Shown in pieces: positions 1-12,844 of a DNA stretch of 64,000 nucleotides; position 1 is the first letter of the stretch; every line of letters begins with the position of its first letter. The notes under the pieces were generated by a model. The model saw only the letters and a program-made list of their open reading frames with translations. It made no database searches and was not told the DNA's origin. Source of the stretch: Apiosordaria backusii (lineage: Eukaryota; Ascomycota; Sordariomycetes; Sordariales; Lasiosphaeriaceae); assembly GCA_030549205.1 (NCBI GenBank), contig JAUKTV010000013.1, forward strand, positions 1,178,001 to 1,242,000, read 5' to 3'. The position numbers and the translations under genes are program-made.

Positions 1-1054
1 TGCAGCTGCAGGGTGAAACATGTTTTGAGTTGCCTGTCTTCGATTTGCTCTCTTTTGCTGTTCCACAGGGCTTGGCCGGGTACACACTTGGCCTGGTGGT
101 CACCACCGATATTGATCAAACAATCGTTTCCCTTCCTCGCATCTCGAGCAGTACCCGAGGGTGCAATGAAAAGAAAAGAACAAAAAAGGTTCGCATCGCC
201 TGGAGGCAGTGTAATACCAGGGACACTGTGGCCAACCATCATGGGCAAGCCCAGAGGAAAGTCAGCCAAGAGATAAAAATTGGGATAATCAAGAATCTAC
301 TCCGTGGAGTAGTTTCAGAGATTAAACTGAAAAGAACAGATACTACACTTGATCTAAGCCAAAAGGCAAAGAGAGCTAAAGAAAAGAAAAAAAGGAAATT
401 GAGCAAAAAGGCGAGGGTGGCCGAGAATATATACTGGAGGGTTAGTTGGTCTGTGCACGCCTGCAAAATCGCATTCTCTCGAACAGACCACTTTTGATTC
501 CCCCACAGCATTCGCTGCCATCTGCATCAACATACCCAACAGTGTCAACCCGGCGCAGGGACGAGGTGTGCCCATAAGTAGACATGATGGTGAAGCTGGG
601 TAAGTGGTAGACCCCCAGGAACACGGAGGTCAGATCCGGAATCAGTATCAGGACAGCGGGGAGAGGGAATCCGTGATGTTTGATGTGGTTGCTCACTGCA
701 AGGACATCCATCTGCCATCCCACCAGGGCTGACGGGCAAGGCGGGTTGACAGCGGGGCACACGGGGTATCCTGCCTCAAAGCCGCCTAGGCCTCGGCCGG
801 TCCCAATGTACAGTAAATTCCCGTTCTCCACCAAGCTCCACCGTCCAGTAACATGGAATTCCGGCAAAGCGGCATTCATGACGCAGTTACACGACACCGG
901 ACAAGGAAATAATGGTTCTTCTCAATTTTCTCGTCCGAAATCTTGGGACGACATGTTCAATTCCCTCTTGCGGGCTTTATTGGCCTTTCCATACCCTGAT
1001 TAGAGTTGCTTGAGAAGCTGGCCATCCACTGACACAAAAAGTGGGGCGGCTATC
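1..1054. other. Upstream region, no supported gene
   Basis: No reading frame here shows a recognisable domain or clean splice signals. Positions 150-420 are rich in A and AAG tracts. A minus-strand frame at 442-897 stays open but resembles no family I know. The region ends in the 5' leader of the exporter gene that starts at 1055. Confidence 0.5.
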
Positions 1055-4000
1055 ATGGCAGACGACAATGAAGGACAACGACAAGACCACGAGGAGGGTG
1101 GTGAAAAGAAGGCTCATACCGAGAGCCCTCTATACAGTTCAGGACAAGCAGATACCGAAGCGACGACACCTACACCGCCATTACCAAAAACGAGAAGCAA
1201 CAATGCCAATGCCTCCTCCAATACCAACGTCCACGGACCAAGCGACGATGTCCCAACAGACAAGAAACCCAACTTTTTGACCAGACTGGTTAACAGACTA
1301 GGTCTCGATGCAGCTACGTTGATTACAATGTTCAAGTAACTTCTCTCTTCCCCCTTTGTTGTTTCACCTTTCAGTCATGGCTAACACTCTTCCAAAAGAG
1401 GCTCGCTGCCCCCAACAATCGCCATCTCCATGTATCAAGCCGCCCCCATAACCGCCTACTTCACCACACTAGGCTACCTCGTTCCCATCGTCAGCGTCCT
1501 CGCCCTCGCCATCCTACCACGGGGGAAGTTTCTCATGAATATCATCTTGAATCTCTTCTCAGTCTGCCTCGTTGCGGCCATCTCCATGTTGGCACTCTGG
1601 TCAGCCGTCAAGGCACGGGAACACACCAGGTCCTCTGCCCCACCTCCATCATCAGGAACCGGGGGCGGCCAGGCCATGACGATGGTGCCCTATAACTCAA
1701 GCCAGTCCGCCGTCTGTGCTGTGTGGCTGTTCTTTGGCATCTGGTTGGGAAATGTGGCGAGGGCCAAGTTGCCAGCCTTCAACTTGCCGGTTATCATTTT
1801 CAGCATCTTTGTCAACGTCGCGGCGACCTACGGACCCTTTATGACGACAACTACAGCAGCACAGAGATTTGTCAGGGAGCTACTAGCAGCAATGCTAGTG
1901 GCGCTGGCGTTGGCGCTGGCCGTTAATCTCTTGGTATTTCCCATCAGCAGCCGATTGGTCGTGTTCAAAGAGGTTGAGGGTGCGATTGGGTTGTTGAGGA
2001 GGACAGCAAGATTGCAGAGGGAGTATCTTGTCAGCTTGGAAAAGGAGGACATGTTTGCTGTCGCTAGCCATGCAACCGGTTCAGGGGCACAGGAAGGAAG
2101 GAGACTGACCAAGGAGGAGAGGGCAGCGAAACAACTGCAAGAGACCGGAGACAAGATGAGGCAGTTGGCAGGTAAGCTGCATGCTGATATACCGTTCGCC
2201 AAGAGAGATTTTGCCTGGGGGAAGCTGGACGGAGATGACATAGGGGAGCTGATGACTTTAGTTCGGAATGTGTATATCCCCGTGTGAGTCTCCTCGTACT
2301 TTGTTTCCTCTCGTACCCGTGTCAAGCTGACTGAAAATGGATAGGCTTGGAATGATGACCATTATCGACATCTTCAAGCGGGTCTCTGAGCATCGTGGTT
2401 GGAACCACCATCACGGCGAAGACGAAGACGAGATGCCCGACGAGGATATTGCCGCCAAAGAAAGGGAGAAGAGAGTTTGGAACGAGGTCATGAAGCAACT
2501 GCACGAGCCGTTCGAGATTCTGTCCGAAGCTATCGATCAGGGTTTGGAACATGCTGGCATCTGTTTAGAGTTGCTACCTCGGCCAAAAAAGAATAAGCAT
2601 GCCGATGTTGAAGCACAAGGGGAGCAAGTCCAACCTGGCGACCCCGGGCTTGCCAAGGTTCTCGAGGAAAAGGTCGCGGCCTTCTACTCTAAGAAGGGAG
2701 AGCTGTTGAGGACCTGGGTCAGGGAGCGTGGTTTCCGTCTTGAAGGCGAAGATGAGGACGAGGAAAGAGATGAACTTCCGGGGGAGCAGCGAGAACGAGA
2801 CCAATCCCAGCTCTACATTATTCTCTATATGGAGAATCTGATGCACGCGTCCGGGGAGGCCGTGCAAGCACTCGTCGCCTTCGCCGACAGAAAGGTTGCC
2901 GACGGCACCATGTCCAAAAGCAGAGTTATCATACCCACGAACAGGCGGCTGCGGAAACTACTTTTGTCAGTCTTCAACAACGAAGATTCGTCCGGAGAGG
3001 AGTCGCCCGATCTCACAGAGACCGGGAATACGATCGTTTATTTTGGCGATGGATACAATCGGAAAAAAGACCCCGAACACTTGCCACCAGAAACTCCTTG
3101 GCAGCATTTCGGTAACGGGTTGCGCAAGATCTCTGCATTCTTTGGATCGGAAGAGTCGATGTTTGGGTTCAGAGTAGCCTGTGCTACCATGACGGTTGGC
3201 ATCGTGGCCTTTCTTGAGGAGACGCAGCGTTTTTTTATGGAGCAAAGACTGGTTTGGGCCATGATTATTATTGCCCTTGGAATGACAATGAGTAAGCAGA
3301 TCCTGTCCGCTAATGATTGGAGAATTGTACTGACTTGTTTGAACAGCATCGGGTCAATCCTTCTTTGGCTTCCTCTGCCGCGTCGGGGGCACAGTCGTGG
3401 CCATGGTTTTGTCTCTGATAAACTGGTACATTGTAGATGGGCGACCGGCGGGCGCCATTGTATTCATGTGGTTCTTCATCTTCATCAGCTATTACTTCTT
3501 CATCAAATACCCCCGCTTCATCCCCGCTATCATGATCGCCATCGTCACTCAGGTTCTCATTATTGGATACGAGCTTCAGACGATACGGCTTGGACGGGAG
3601 GTTGCCGAAAGAACAGGGCAACCCTGGTATCCAACATACCTGCTTGCCCCTTACCGTCTAGCCTGCGTGGCAGGTGGTAGTCTCGTCGCCTTTTTTTGGA
3701 CCATCTTTCCGTCCCCGCTGACGGACCGAACTTGGCTCCGAAGAGATCTTTCAGCAACTCTCTATCTGGTAGCCAACTACTTTGGTGTCATCAGCAGCAC
3801 GCTCCAGTCCAATCTTGACAACACAGCCGGCGATGCAGACATCCCCGGCACGCCCGCCCATCAGCTTTACAAAGTCGGTCGCAAAATATTCGGCAAAGTT
3901 ATGATGCTCATTCCGTCCATGACCCAGCATTCCGAGTGGCAGAGGTGGGAGCCGACGATCGGCGGGAAGTTTCCTCGGGAAGCTTACGACGACATCATTC

Positions 4001-4764
4001 TGAGGAGCACAAGGATCATGGCCTATCTCACACTGATAAGCTACACGCTTATGCATCCCAACCGTGTCTACAACGCCTCCAACAATGACATGGGCGATGA
4101 TGACGAAAATCCCATACACAGTCGTGAATGGCTCAGTGCCCTTTCCAAGGTCTTACGCACCTTGAAGCCGGCCCACCACTCTATTTTGTCCACCTTGACG
4201 CTATTATCAAACTCCCTCTTGTCCGGACAAAGGCTACCCCCTTTTCTACCCCTGCCAAGACCCTACGAGATGACAAAGCGACTGATGAAACTTTCCTCTT
4301 CCTCTCCCTATCCCAGAGATGGAGACGACAATGGTGTGGGTTATGATGAAGAATACGAAGAAGAAACCGATGGCGCACCCATCAGACTGGTCGACTCACG
4401 GACAGGGAGAGATGATTCCGACGAAGACAGGTTACTGCGAAAACGCACCACGCGTTTGAATCAGAAGCTAGGTCATATCCCTGAGCACGACGACCACCGT
4501 TTCACGGAACGGCCAAGGGCGCGAAGGCCGGCCGAGGTGAATATGCTGGATCCAAGAAACATGGAACAGCCGGGATACACCGAGTTTGCCGTCCTGCAGG
4601 TATGCACCACACTGGTATGCGATGATTTGGAGGGATTGGTGAAGGCGGTGAGTGGGTTGGTCGGTGTGGTGGATTTCAGTTTTAGGTACGTGGGGAGTGA
4701 ATCCACGGTGGGCGCCAAAAGTATTGCCGATTCTGCGCCTGGAGGGCTAAGGAGAAGAAAATGA
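1055..4764 (+). CDS. FUSC/DUF2421 aromatic-acid exporter-like membrane protein
   Basis: Four exons: 1055-1335, 1399-2283, 2345-3291, 3347-4764, giving 1176 aa. All introns are GT-AG, and the joins restore continuous hydrophobic segments. The protein has a charged N-terminal tail (residues 1-95), a first block of about six membrane segments (about 105-310), a long acidic cytoplasmic region (about 390-640), a second membrane block (about 650-830) and a polar C-terminal domain. This two-block layout is that of the fungal ArAE/fusaric-acid-resistance family (FUSC with DUF2421, related to yeast Bre4). Members are thought to export aromatic or other organic acids or to affect vesicle traffic. The substrate here cannot be read from sequence. 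The earlier in-frame start at 1010 is TTG, so the ATG at 1055 was chosen. Length is normal for the family, with no sign of damage. Confidence 0.88.
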
Positions 4765-4771
4765 AAGAATG

Positions 4772-4935
4772 GGATTTAGGAGATAGTTAATAGGCCTCGG
4801 AAGGTAGCCATATGACCTTAGAAGACAGATGGTAGGTCTTAAAGATAAGGTAGTCGGTATGTCTCGGAAAATAGGCGCCATGTCTTAGAAGATAGTTGAT
4901 AAGCCTGAAAAGAAAGTTAATAGTCCTGGTATAAG
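4772..4935. repeat. Degenerate tandem repeat downstream of exporter gene
   Basis: About five imperfect copies of a roughly 30-bp unit built around AGAAGATAG and TAGGCCT lie directly after the stop codon. Copies differ by substitutions and small indels. It lies in the probable 3' UTR or terminator of the FUSC gene. I know no function for it. Confidence 0.4.
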
Positions 4936-5253
4936 AGCTTGAAGGGCATTCGAGGTACAGTAAAACGCATGTGCTTAGCGGTTCTTAGGTATGTTGAAAT
5001 TTAGTTGCAAGAGGTGTCAGCGGCGGGAGTTTGTTAAGCAGTCGTTTTTTTTTTGTCTATGGCGTGGGCGAGCAATGTGACGGCTTTGTGTAACAGAGTT
5101 TCACAAAATAGTACTGCAAAGATGCAGAAAATATGTTGCATAATATCAACAAACCAATCAGCATAGGTTGCAAGGATGTGGTTCCCGTGACAAATGATAT
5201 TTTCCCGCTTGCATTGCGTTGCTCGCTCGACTGTCTAATTGCTTCTAGGCCCT

Positions 5254-5309
<56 letters not shown>

Positions 5310-5559
5310 TATTTTAATTTCTCGAGTCTATCGTCTATCCCTCTACCCGGCTCTATTCTGTTCGTTTTGTTGGTATCTATCTCCCCTACCCATCAATGGG
5401 TGGACTCCTTTTGTCGTCGTTGCCAGTGTTGCATTTGGGGTATATACAAGCCAGCCTCCCATCATAAATTCCCAAATCACATTCTCATTCCTTGCAAACT
5501 TGTTGCGCTCCAAGGAAGAGCAAAAAAAAATTATGTCAAGAGCAGACAGAGAAAAATTC
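4936..5559. other. Convergent intergenic region
   Basis: This is the 3' region between the exporter (+) and the desaturase (-). It holds a T9 run near 5045 and the TTTC microsatellite annotated separately. No coding frame is supported. Confidence 0.5.
5253..5310. repeat. (TTTC)n microsatellite
   Basis: About 14 uninterrupted copies of TTTC. It keeps two plus-strand frames open as low-complexity Phe/Leu/Ser runs, which are not genes. Such tracts usually vary in length between strains. Confidence 0.95.
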
Positions 5560-6813
5560 TTACTTGCTCTCGGCCCACTTGAGCGTGCCCGGCACGGTGG
5601 GGTCGGCCTCGACGTACTTGCACGTCGTGAAGGTCTTCCAGAGCGAGCCGAGGAAAGAGCCCTTCTCCTGGCGGTAGAGGTCGCCAACCACAGGCTTGAT
5701 GGCCTCGGTGGCTTCCTCAGCCTTGTAAAAGGGGATGCGACTGGAGAACGGGGTTTGTTAGCTAAGATGTCATGACAACGCAAGGCAGAGAGGCACCACT
5801 TACGGGAAAAGATGATGGACAACGTGGGTATCAATGATGCCGTGGAAGAGGTGACGGCCGACGAAACCAAAGTCGCGGTCGACAGTGGCGAGGGCGCCCT
5901 TCACAAAGGTCCAGCTCTCGGCGTCAAAGTGGGGAACGTCGGGGTGGGTGTGGTGAAGGTAGGTGATGGCGACCAGCCAGTGATGGACCCAGAAGTAGGA
6001 CTGGCCGTACATCAGGAACACCATCTTCCAGCCGACAACGGTCGAGGCGAGGTAGAGGCAGTAGCCAACAATGGCGAGGCCAATGTCAGTGATGAGGACG
6101 TAGACGGCCTCGCTGGGGCGGAAGACGGCGCTGGTGGGCTCGAAGTGGCTGACGCGGAGCCAGCCGCCCTCGCGCTGCTTGCTGGCGGGACCGGCGGTGG
6201 CGTTGAAGAAGAGGTACATCTGCCAGCCGGCGAGCTGGTGGAGAATGAGCTTGACAAGCTGGACGATGGGGACGTCTTCAAAGAGCTCGCGGTCGAGGTA
6301 GAGGTCGGCAAGGCGGCGCTTGCTGCGGTCTTCCTTGGTGGCGGGGACGAAAGCCATGTCCTTCTCCATGTGGCCAGTGAAGCGATGATGGCGGTGGTGG
6401 GAGAACTTCCACGAGAAGTACGGCACCATGAGAGCGGAGTGAAGTACCCAGCCAACAACGTCGTTGAAGTTTTGGTGCTTGGAGAAGGCACCATGACCAG
6501 CCTCGTGAGCCAAGATCCAAACACCGGTCAGGATGAGACCCTGAAGGTAGCCGTAGAGGGCCCAGGCGATGCCACGCACAATGCTGTCGTTGATCTGGGG
6601 AATGTAGGTGAAGGCAGCCCAGCCGAGGGCACCAGCCATGATGAGGTCGCGGAAGACATAGGCCATCGAGTGGAGGACGGTTGGCTCGAAGCAGTGAGCG
6701 GGGATAGCATCGCGAATGGTCTGAATGTCGGGGTATTCCACCACCTTGGTCTTCAGCACACCATTGCCATTGGCCTTGCGGCTTCGAGTTTCGGTCGTAG
6801 TAGCGGTCGCCAT
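5560..6813 (-). CDS. Membrane fatty acid desaturase (delta-12 / omega-3 class)
   Basis: Two exons read on the minus strand: 6813-5804 and 5740-5560, 396 aa. The ATG at 6813 begins a short polar tail; earlier in-frame starts are not ATG. The three histidine boxes of the di-iron desaturases are present: HEAGH (103-107), HHRHH (139-143) and HVVHH (330-334). The single intron splits a Pro codon just after the third box. Hydrophobic segments at about 52-100, 115-135 and 235-285 fit an ER membrane protein that puts double bonds into phospholipid-bound 18-carbon acyl chains. In fungi, classical delta-12 enzymes are usually about 470 aa, while the omega-3 or bifunctional delta-12/omega-3 class is about 400 aa, so length favours the second. 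Regiospecificity cannot be fixed from sequence alone. Confidence 0.9.
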
Positions 6814-9084
6814 GTTGGGCAGAGGTTGGGGAACCGTTCTATGGATCTGGGGGGAAAGAGCCAAATCCACAGAGACTGAGAGGGCGTTGAGAAGAAGAGG
6901 GAATGGAGAGGGAACGGGGAAGCGGGTGGGAGAAAGAGGGAGAGCACGAGGAAATAAACTTCTTCGACCGCCCACTCGAGCGAAACCCTCAACAGGGGAC
7001 CGCCAGTGCCTGTCCGTTTTTCTCCCATTTTTTTAGTTTTCACTCGTGAAAGTGACAGGGACCCTGCATTCGCCTGCGTGTCTGTCAACGGTTCCATCCC
7101 ATGGCTCTCCCCTGCCCCTCAGACCCACGAGCCCCACGTTTCTCCTCTTCTTTTCTTATCCCAAGTTCTAGATCCAGGCCAACAGAAAATAATCTAGGCT
7201 CAAAAGAACGGGTCCCTGGCTTGGAGTTGGCGTGGGCGAGCTGTGTGTGCTGCGGTGCCAGGACGCGATTAAGATTGCAAAACCAAACCCATTTTGCCGT
7301 TGCAATTGGCGCTGCTGATTGGGCCAGCAGCGATAAGGGCCCAGAAAAAAAATAGAGTTGAAAGGAAAAAGGCGGTCACTGGCATGGAACTGACACGGGT
7401 GCTGACAAGGGACGACGTCCCCATGCAGCGGACATGCAACAAAAGAACGCGGGAGGAGTCGTTTGATGTTTCACAGCAGACGGTTCTTTTGGGGACCGAG
7501 GGAAATGTATTGCCAAAGACGCAAAATGCCATACCCAGATCTGAATTGAGGCTCCAAAACCGAGACCCTGGATCTTCAGCCATCTGGCCTCCATGTGGAC
7601 CTGCATGGCGAATATCAAAATTCCAATTGGCAGTTTCAACCAGGTTGAGGTTGGGCCTCCTTGTGATCGTTTCGCTCCGACTGGCTCGCAGAAGAGGGGC
7701 ATTCTCGATTTCCCCAACCAGCTCACACATTCACTCCACACTTGCCAACAAAAAAGAAAAGGGGGGCCAAGAACGAACCACCAGCCGATGGCAAACCAAC
7801 ACAAGCAGGGGGGGCGCCTCTTTGTACACACAGTTGTACATAGGGTCCTCCGTTGTAACGAGTCTTACAAGAAGAGGCAATAACATGTGCAATGGCCTCG
7901 GTATCAACGCCTCAGGTACCCTATCGTTCTTCAAGTTTTGACTGCGCCCCATACATGCGCAGGTGGTTTTTGATAGGTCACGTAGGTGAAGCATCGTGCA
8001 AGACCGTTGATCCTTTCCCTCGACTACGGTATTTTCCCTCCGCCCGCCCACCAATCGGCTTTGCCTTGCTCGACCGTGATGGACCGTCCACACTAAAGTG
8101 AACCCCTACCGCCCGTTACCATCATGCAAGAAGGGTCTCAGATTCGCCAAGATGTTCGTCACTCAAAGAACCCCCATCATTCGCATCAAGTTTACAACGC
8201 CATCTACTCACTACGATGGGACCAGCGTCGTGGTTCATATATTTCTTGTTCTCTTTGTTTTTGTCTCTTCCTCTCTGTGCTTTTTGTTGTACCCGACACA
8301 AAAACCCGTCTTTCGGAGGTGGAAAAAAAATACTGAGTCCATTCCTCCTGGTGGCTTGCTCAGCTTGCTTCCCGACCAGTCCATCACCAAACTGGTGTCC
8401 TTGTTGCAACATACAAGCTTCAAGAGCTAATTCAACGCCCCCTACAGAGCCTTGCCCCAGACCATTCCCAAGCACCCCATCTCATCATCGAAGTCGTAAG
8501 CAGTGTGTTACATCTCATGGCTGCGTCGTGTCCAGGCAATATGATTATTCATCTTGCCCCATCTGATCTCCATATAGCATCACAGGTGTTAAAAAAAGTA
8601 GGAGATTTGCGCCCCCAATCCTAAGCCTTGAAAGAAGAAAAAACCCACGTTGTCCTAGCAAAGCAGCCAAACCATGTCTGCATTTTGAATGTGTTCATGT
8701 AATTGTGATAGAGAGAGCCAGGTCCGAAAAAGTGAAGCCAGCTGACCAAAACGCTTTCACCACCCAAAGAAAATAAATATGAATCGAACGTCGCAGATGA
8801 CTGGACGATCAGCGTCCCTAATCCACAAGTTTAACGCAGCCCTTGAACCCCAGCGCAGGCCGTAGTGTGTGTGGACGCGCGCGGGCGTGCGCCTATACGT
8901 CGACCGTATTGTGACGGGGAGGTAAGTGTACAACATGAGTGAAGATGAAGAAAACCGACAGAACATAAAAGGGGTATCAATGTCGTTCAGAAATGGTGGT
9001 CGTAACGGAATGCAAACGTGCGGCTACAGCCTTGGAGCCATGCAGTTATGTCTGATGCCAGTGGCTGAGGCTGCAACGAGATTT
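6814..9084. other. Desaturase promoter and 3' region of transcription factor gene
   Basis: This 2.3-kb gap lies between two minus-strand genes. The part next to 6814 is pyrimidine-rich on the coding strand, as in fungal 5' leaders. Open frames at 7294-7941 (+) and 7376-7831 (-) overlap each other, lack domains and look random. Near 8865-8895 is a run of alternating GT/GC steps. No tRNA or other RNA gene was seen. Confidence 0.5.
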
Positions 9085-12000
9085 CTATTTGTGGATCATG
9101 ACGGACTTCTCAGCTCGCGCTCGCATATGACTGGCGTGGGTTTCGAGGCAAGCTGTGATTAGTCGAGTCACTATGAGTGGCTTGGTTAGCATATAGTCAA
9201 GATTGACAACAGTCTTGACAAAATTGTACGCACCTGGCCATACAGCGGCTTTGTCAAACATGTAGGCAGTGACTCTGAGCAGGTTTGCGGCGTAGCCAGG
9301 GCTATCGTCGCGATGAGACCTGCCATCCGTGCCCGTCACCACTCCATCGCCACCAGCCATATCCTGATTCATCTTCGTCTCGGCACCTCGAATGATACCA
9401 TCGATTTTCCCCAGCAGCTTCACATCCTCCTCTTCGAGCAACATGATGGCAGGCACTTGCGTGAGATCGACACTGTCCCGCCCCAAAACACCGAGGTAAC
9501 GCCCAACGCGGTCCTGTAGCGTCGCAACCCATTCTGCCAAAACTTGAGCACAGTCAAACACACACAGAGTCGACTGTAACGGGAGCTCACGGCTAGTCAG
9601 ATTGGCAAAGGTGACGCCGAGCTTGTCCGAGACCGAAAGGGACTCGGCTGCGAAGAAGGCCGCTTTGCGCAGGTGCTTTTCCCTGCGTGATGTGGACCGG
9701 GTACTCGAGGCCTGCGCGAGAGATGTTGGCTGTTGTTGGGCGACGGCAGCAGGATTGATCGTCCCAGACTGCGAAAACTTGGACGCAGCAAAGTCAGGAG
9801 ATGAAGTTTGCGTTAGTGGGGAGTCGACAAAGTGGGAGCTTACTCCAGAGGCATCTGACTGTTCGGTTGCGGCCGAGTCGGCGTTCGACGCCGGAGAATG
9901 CTCAGCATGTTGAATGATCTCGGACCCCCTCGCCAGCTCCTCGGCCATGCCATCCCAGTCCCGCTGCCAAAACTTCTCTTTGGACCGCGACAAGTTGACA
10001 AACAGGCGCACATAGGCCAGATCAAGCATGGTGACGGCATCGGCCGAGAGGGGCCCAAGGCCGAAGGGATTGGGACGCTCCGGGCTGTGGTGAGGGTTAC
10101 TTGCCCAAGCCGCGTGCCACGCTCGGAGGGCTGGTTCAATGTGCCGGTGCATTTTTTCGGTTTCTTCGTTGGTCCACACCTTGTTGTGGTGTCGCTGGCG
10201 TGTCTCCCAGATGTAATTGTGCAAGGCATTGATCAGAATCAAACAACCAAAGCTGCTGGGTTTCAGGTTGCTCTTGGGCAGGTCGCTGATATTAACCGCA
10301 GTGCCAAATGGCTGGTGAACGTTCTTGAGAGCAAGATTCTTCTGCTCCTTTTCGTTGGTGCGGAGCAGCTCACCCAATGCCTCATGAAACGTCATGCGAT
10401 TACGGTTCGCGGCCGAAGCACCGCCCTGGGACTGGAAGACAGCGGCGGACTCGGCAGCAAAGAATTCCTCGTCGCAGGGAAGGTCGAGATAAATCTCGGA
10501 GTTTGTCAGTGCCGGGGTGTGATTATATGCCGATACCAGGAGACTAGAAAGGATAAAGACAGCATAAAGGGTACGTTTTCTTTCCTCAACCGCCTTCCAG
10601 CGCAGCCACTCGACCTGTTCGTCAGCTTCCTTGCTCGCGGTTCCGTCCCAGCCGGCATCCACATCCAACATGTCAACATCTTTGGCAGGCTCAGATCGTG
10701 GTGCACGCAAGAGCTCGGCTCCTTGCGCAAGACTTACTAACGCAGCGGCATGGGTGGTCGCTATTTCTCCGGACCGCTTGTCCCCGCAATTATGGCCATA
10801 CACAACATTCAGAAGCATGGCCTGAACCAACCACACGGGAGTCTCGACGGATGGGTCCTGCTGATGTGAATTCTGGTCCGACAGGGGAGTGCGTCGGATA
10901 GACTCTGCCTTTCTTACGTTCGCTTTCCTCCGCTCGTCGAGGTACAACTGGATCATTTTCTTGGCCAACCCGAACAACTCCATCGACGCCTGATGCTCCA
11001 ACTCAAACAAGGCACCAATAGCCGCCATAGAAAGAAGTAAGCACCCACTCCCGCCAATGCCGCTGTTTCGCCCGTTAGCTGATTGCGGCGAAGTCTCGAA
11101 CGAAAGCGTCGGAACGTGGACAAACGGCAGGTGGGGGTGGAAGTAGCGCAGGTAGGCCCCGACATATCGCTGAAGATCTCGTGTGCTCGGGAGGTTGCTA
11201 CTGCTGTTCTGATCGGAGCTGCTGGCGTTCGTCGGCGGTTGCGCGGTCAGTGGCGAGTTCGGCGTCGCAAAGGAGTATCTCCGCGCACCGAAAGCGGACG
11301 CCTGGGAGGCCGAGAGGGCACCTAGGATGGCATTTCTTGTTGAATCAGTGATTGTCGAGACGGGTAAGGTGCCATGATTACTACCATTCATCGAGGACGG
11401 CGTCTCCGGACCGGCACCCAAATTAAGAGTTTGACTCAAGTTCTGACTGTTCAAGCCTGAGAGAATTGACGGGCTCAACGAGCTGAGAGAGGGAGGAGGT
11501 GTCGAAAAGTAGCCATCGCAGACGGACTTGCCCGCGGGTGGGGGTTGCGGCGAAAGAGGAGCGCCGTTCAAGAGGTCTGGGAACACCGAGCCGCCCATAT
11601 CGAGCGAGAAGGGGTTGCCCATTTGCGGTGGGCCCATGATGGAAGGCTGCCAAACGACGGTCGAAACAGACGGGTGGTTGGAACCGTCCACCATGACATC
11701 GCTGATTCCGCTCTGACTGGTGGTGCTGATGGCCGAAGGTGATGAACCATCCACCGCATTTTCATTGGGTCCGCTGTTGAACGACATTTGGTTTTCAAAG
11801 CCATTCAACCACTCGAATCCATCGTCCAACTGTTGAGTACTCGTCATGTCGGACAGCCCATGTGTGAAAGGGGATAACGGGTCAATGGACATTGGAGGCG
11901 GAGAGTCGCTATAGTGCAAAGCATTTGGGTTGATGGTTGAGCTCGTGGCAGGGCCAAAGAAGAGGCTGTCGAACTCAAAGTCGGGATTAAATGGCAAAGG

Positions 12001-12844
12001 GGGTGCCGTCCGAAGACCACCGGTAAAATCCATGCTGATGCCATGAGTGTCCAGCTTGGGGAGGCCATGGGGAGCCCCCCGCTGTGCCAAAGCCGCAGCC
12101 ATTCCATAGGTGTCAAAGTTGCTGTTCATGGGCAGGCCAACCAAGCTGGCATGGCGGCTATGCGTGGGCGCTATCCCCCTCTGGACCTGCAGATTTGTGG
12201 CAAGCAGAGTCTGCATCGCAGCATTGTCGATGTGGCTGATAGTGTTCGCCCGGGGCCTCATGGACGCGGCATTGCTACTGGCGACGGCGGCAGCAGCGGC
12301 ACTTGGACCTGCGATGCTGTTCTTGCGGACACGGCTGGCCCCGGGGGCGGCCCCGCTGGCGCTCTCGCGACGATTGCGTGGGCGAGAGGATGGAGTTGTG
12401 GTCTGATGAAGCTTCTGCTGGTGTCGCAACAGCAAGTCGCGGCGAGCAAAGCAGCGCGTGCATTCGGGACATTCAAAGGGTTTTTCTTTGGTGTGCGACC
12501 GCTCGTGGCGCTTCAGATGCTCTAGCCGGGCAAACGAGCGCTGGCAGGTCCCGCAAACATGAGGGCGCGGTTTGTCTGTCTTGGGCGTCGGGAAATTGGC
12601 CGCGGGAACTTTGGTGTTGACCGTGATTGTTGAGGCTTTTTCTCACCACAGCAGGGAGCACTTGTCAGTTTTGCAAGACTCAATCGAGGCGGTGGGCTCA
12701 GAACAACGCTATCTGGCAAAACATACCAACTTCATCACCGACGGGAGCATTGCCGCCAGTGGCAGTGGCCGACGCAGAGGCAGCGGAATTGGACATGGCG
12801 GCGACACCCTCGAGCTTGCTGCCAGCGTCACTCGACACAGTCAT
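9085..12844 (-). CDS. C2H2 zinc-finger transcription factor with fungal-specific TF domain (ADR1/AmdX type)
   Basis: Exons on the minus strand: 12844-12727, 12641-9234, 9170-9085, total 1203 aa. The first intron was placed because the reading frame upstream of the fingers hits TGA just before the acceptor, and a short Ala/Ser-rich exon then joins in phase. Two adjacent C2H2 fingers are clear: C69-C72-H85-H89 and C97-C100-H113-H118. The linker and helices resemble yeast Adr1 and Aspergillus AmdX. A long low-complexity Ser/Pro/Gln region follows, then a fungal transcription factor domain from about residue 528. The family regulates carbon and nitrogen source genes; targets here are unknown. The last 63-nt intron is a multiple of three with no stop, so it could also be retained (adding 21 aa). 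Confidence 0.87.

Noticed and set aside
442..897. Minus-strand open frame of 151 codons
   Set aside because: Starts with a non-ATG codon, no family resemblance and no splice or promoter context.
5239..5775. Phe/Leu/Ser-rich frames over the TTTC tract
   Set aside because: Produced by the microsatellite.
5812..6879. Long plus-strand frame across the desaturase
   Set aside because: Antisense shadow of the desaturase; Val/Glu/Gly-rich with no motifs.
7294..7941. Plus-strand frame of 215 codons and overlapping minus-strand frames
   Set aside because: Overlapping frames on both strands with no domain; consistent with chance in GC-balanced DNA.
9898..10740. 280-codon plus-strand frame inside the transcription factor gene
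   Set aside because: Antisense shadow of a conserved coding exon.
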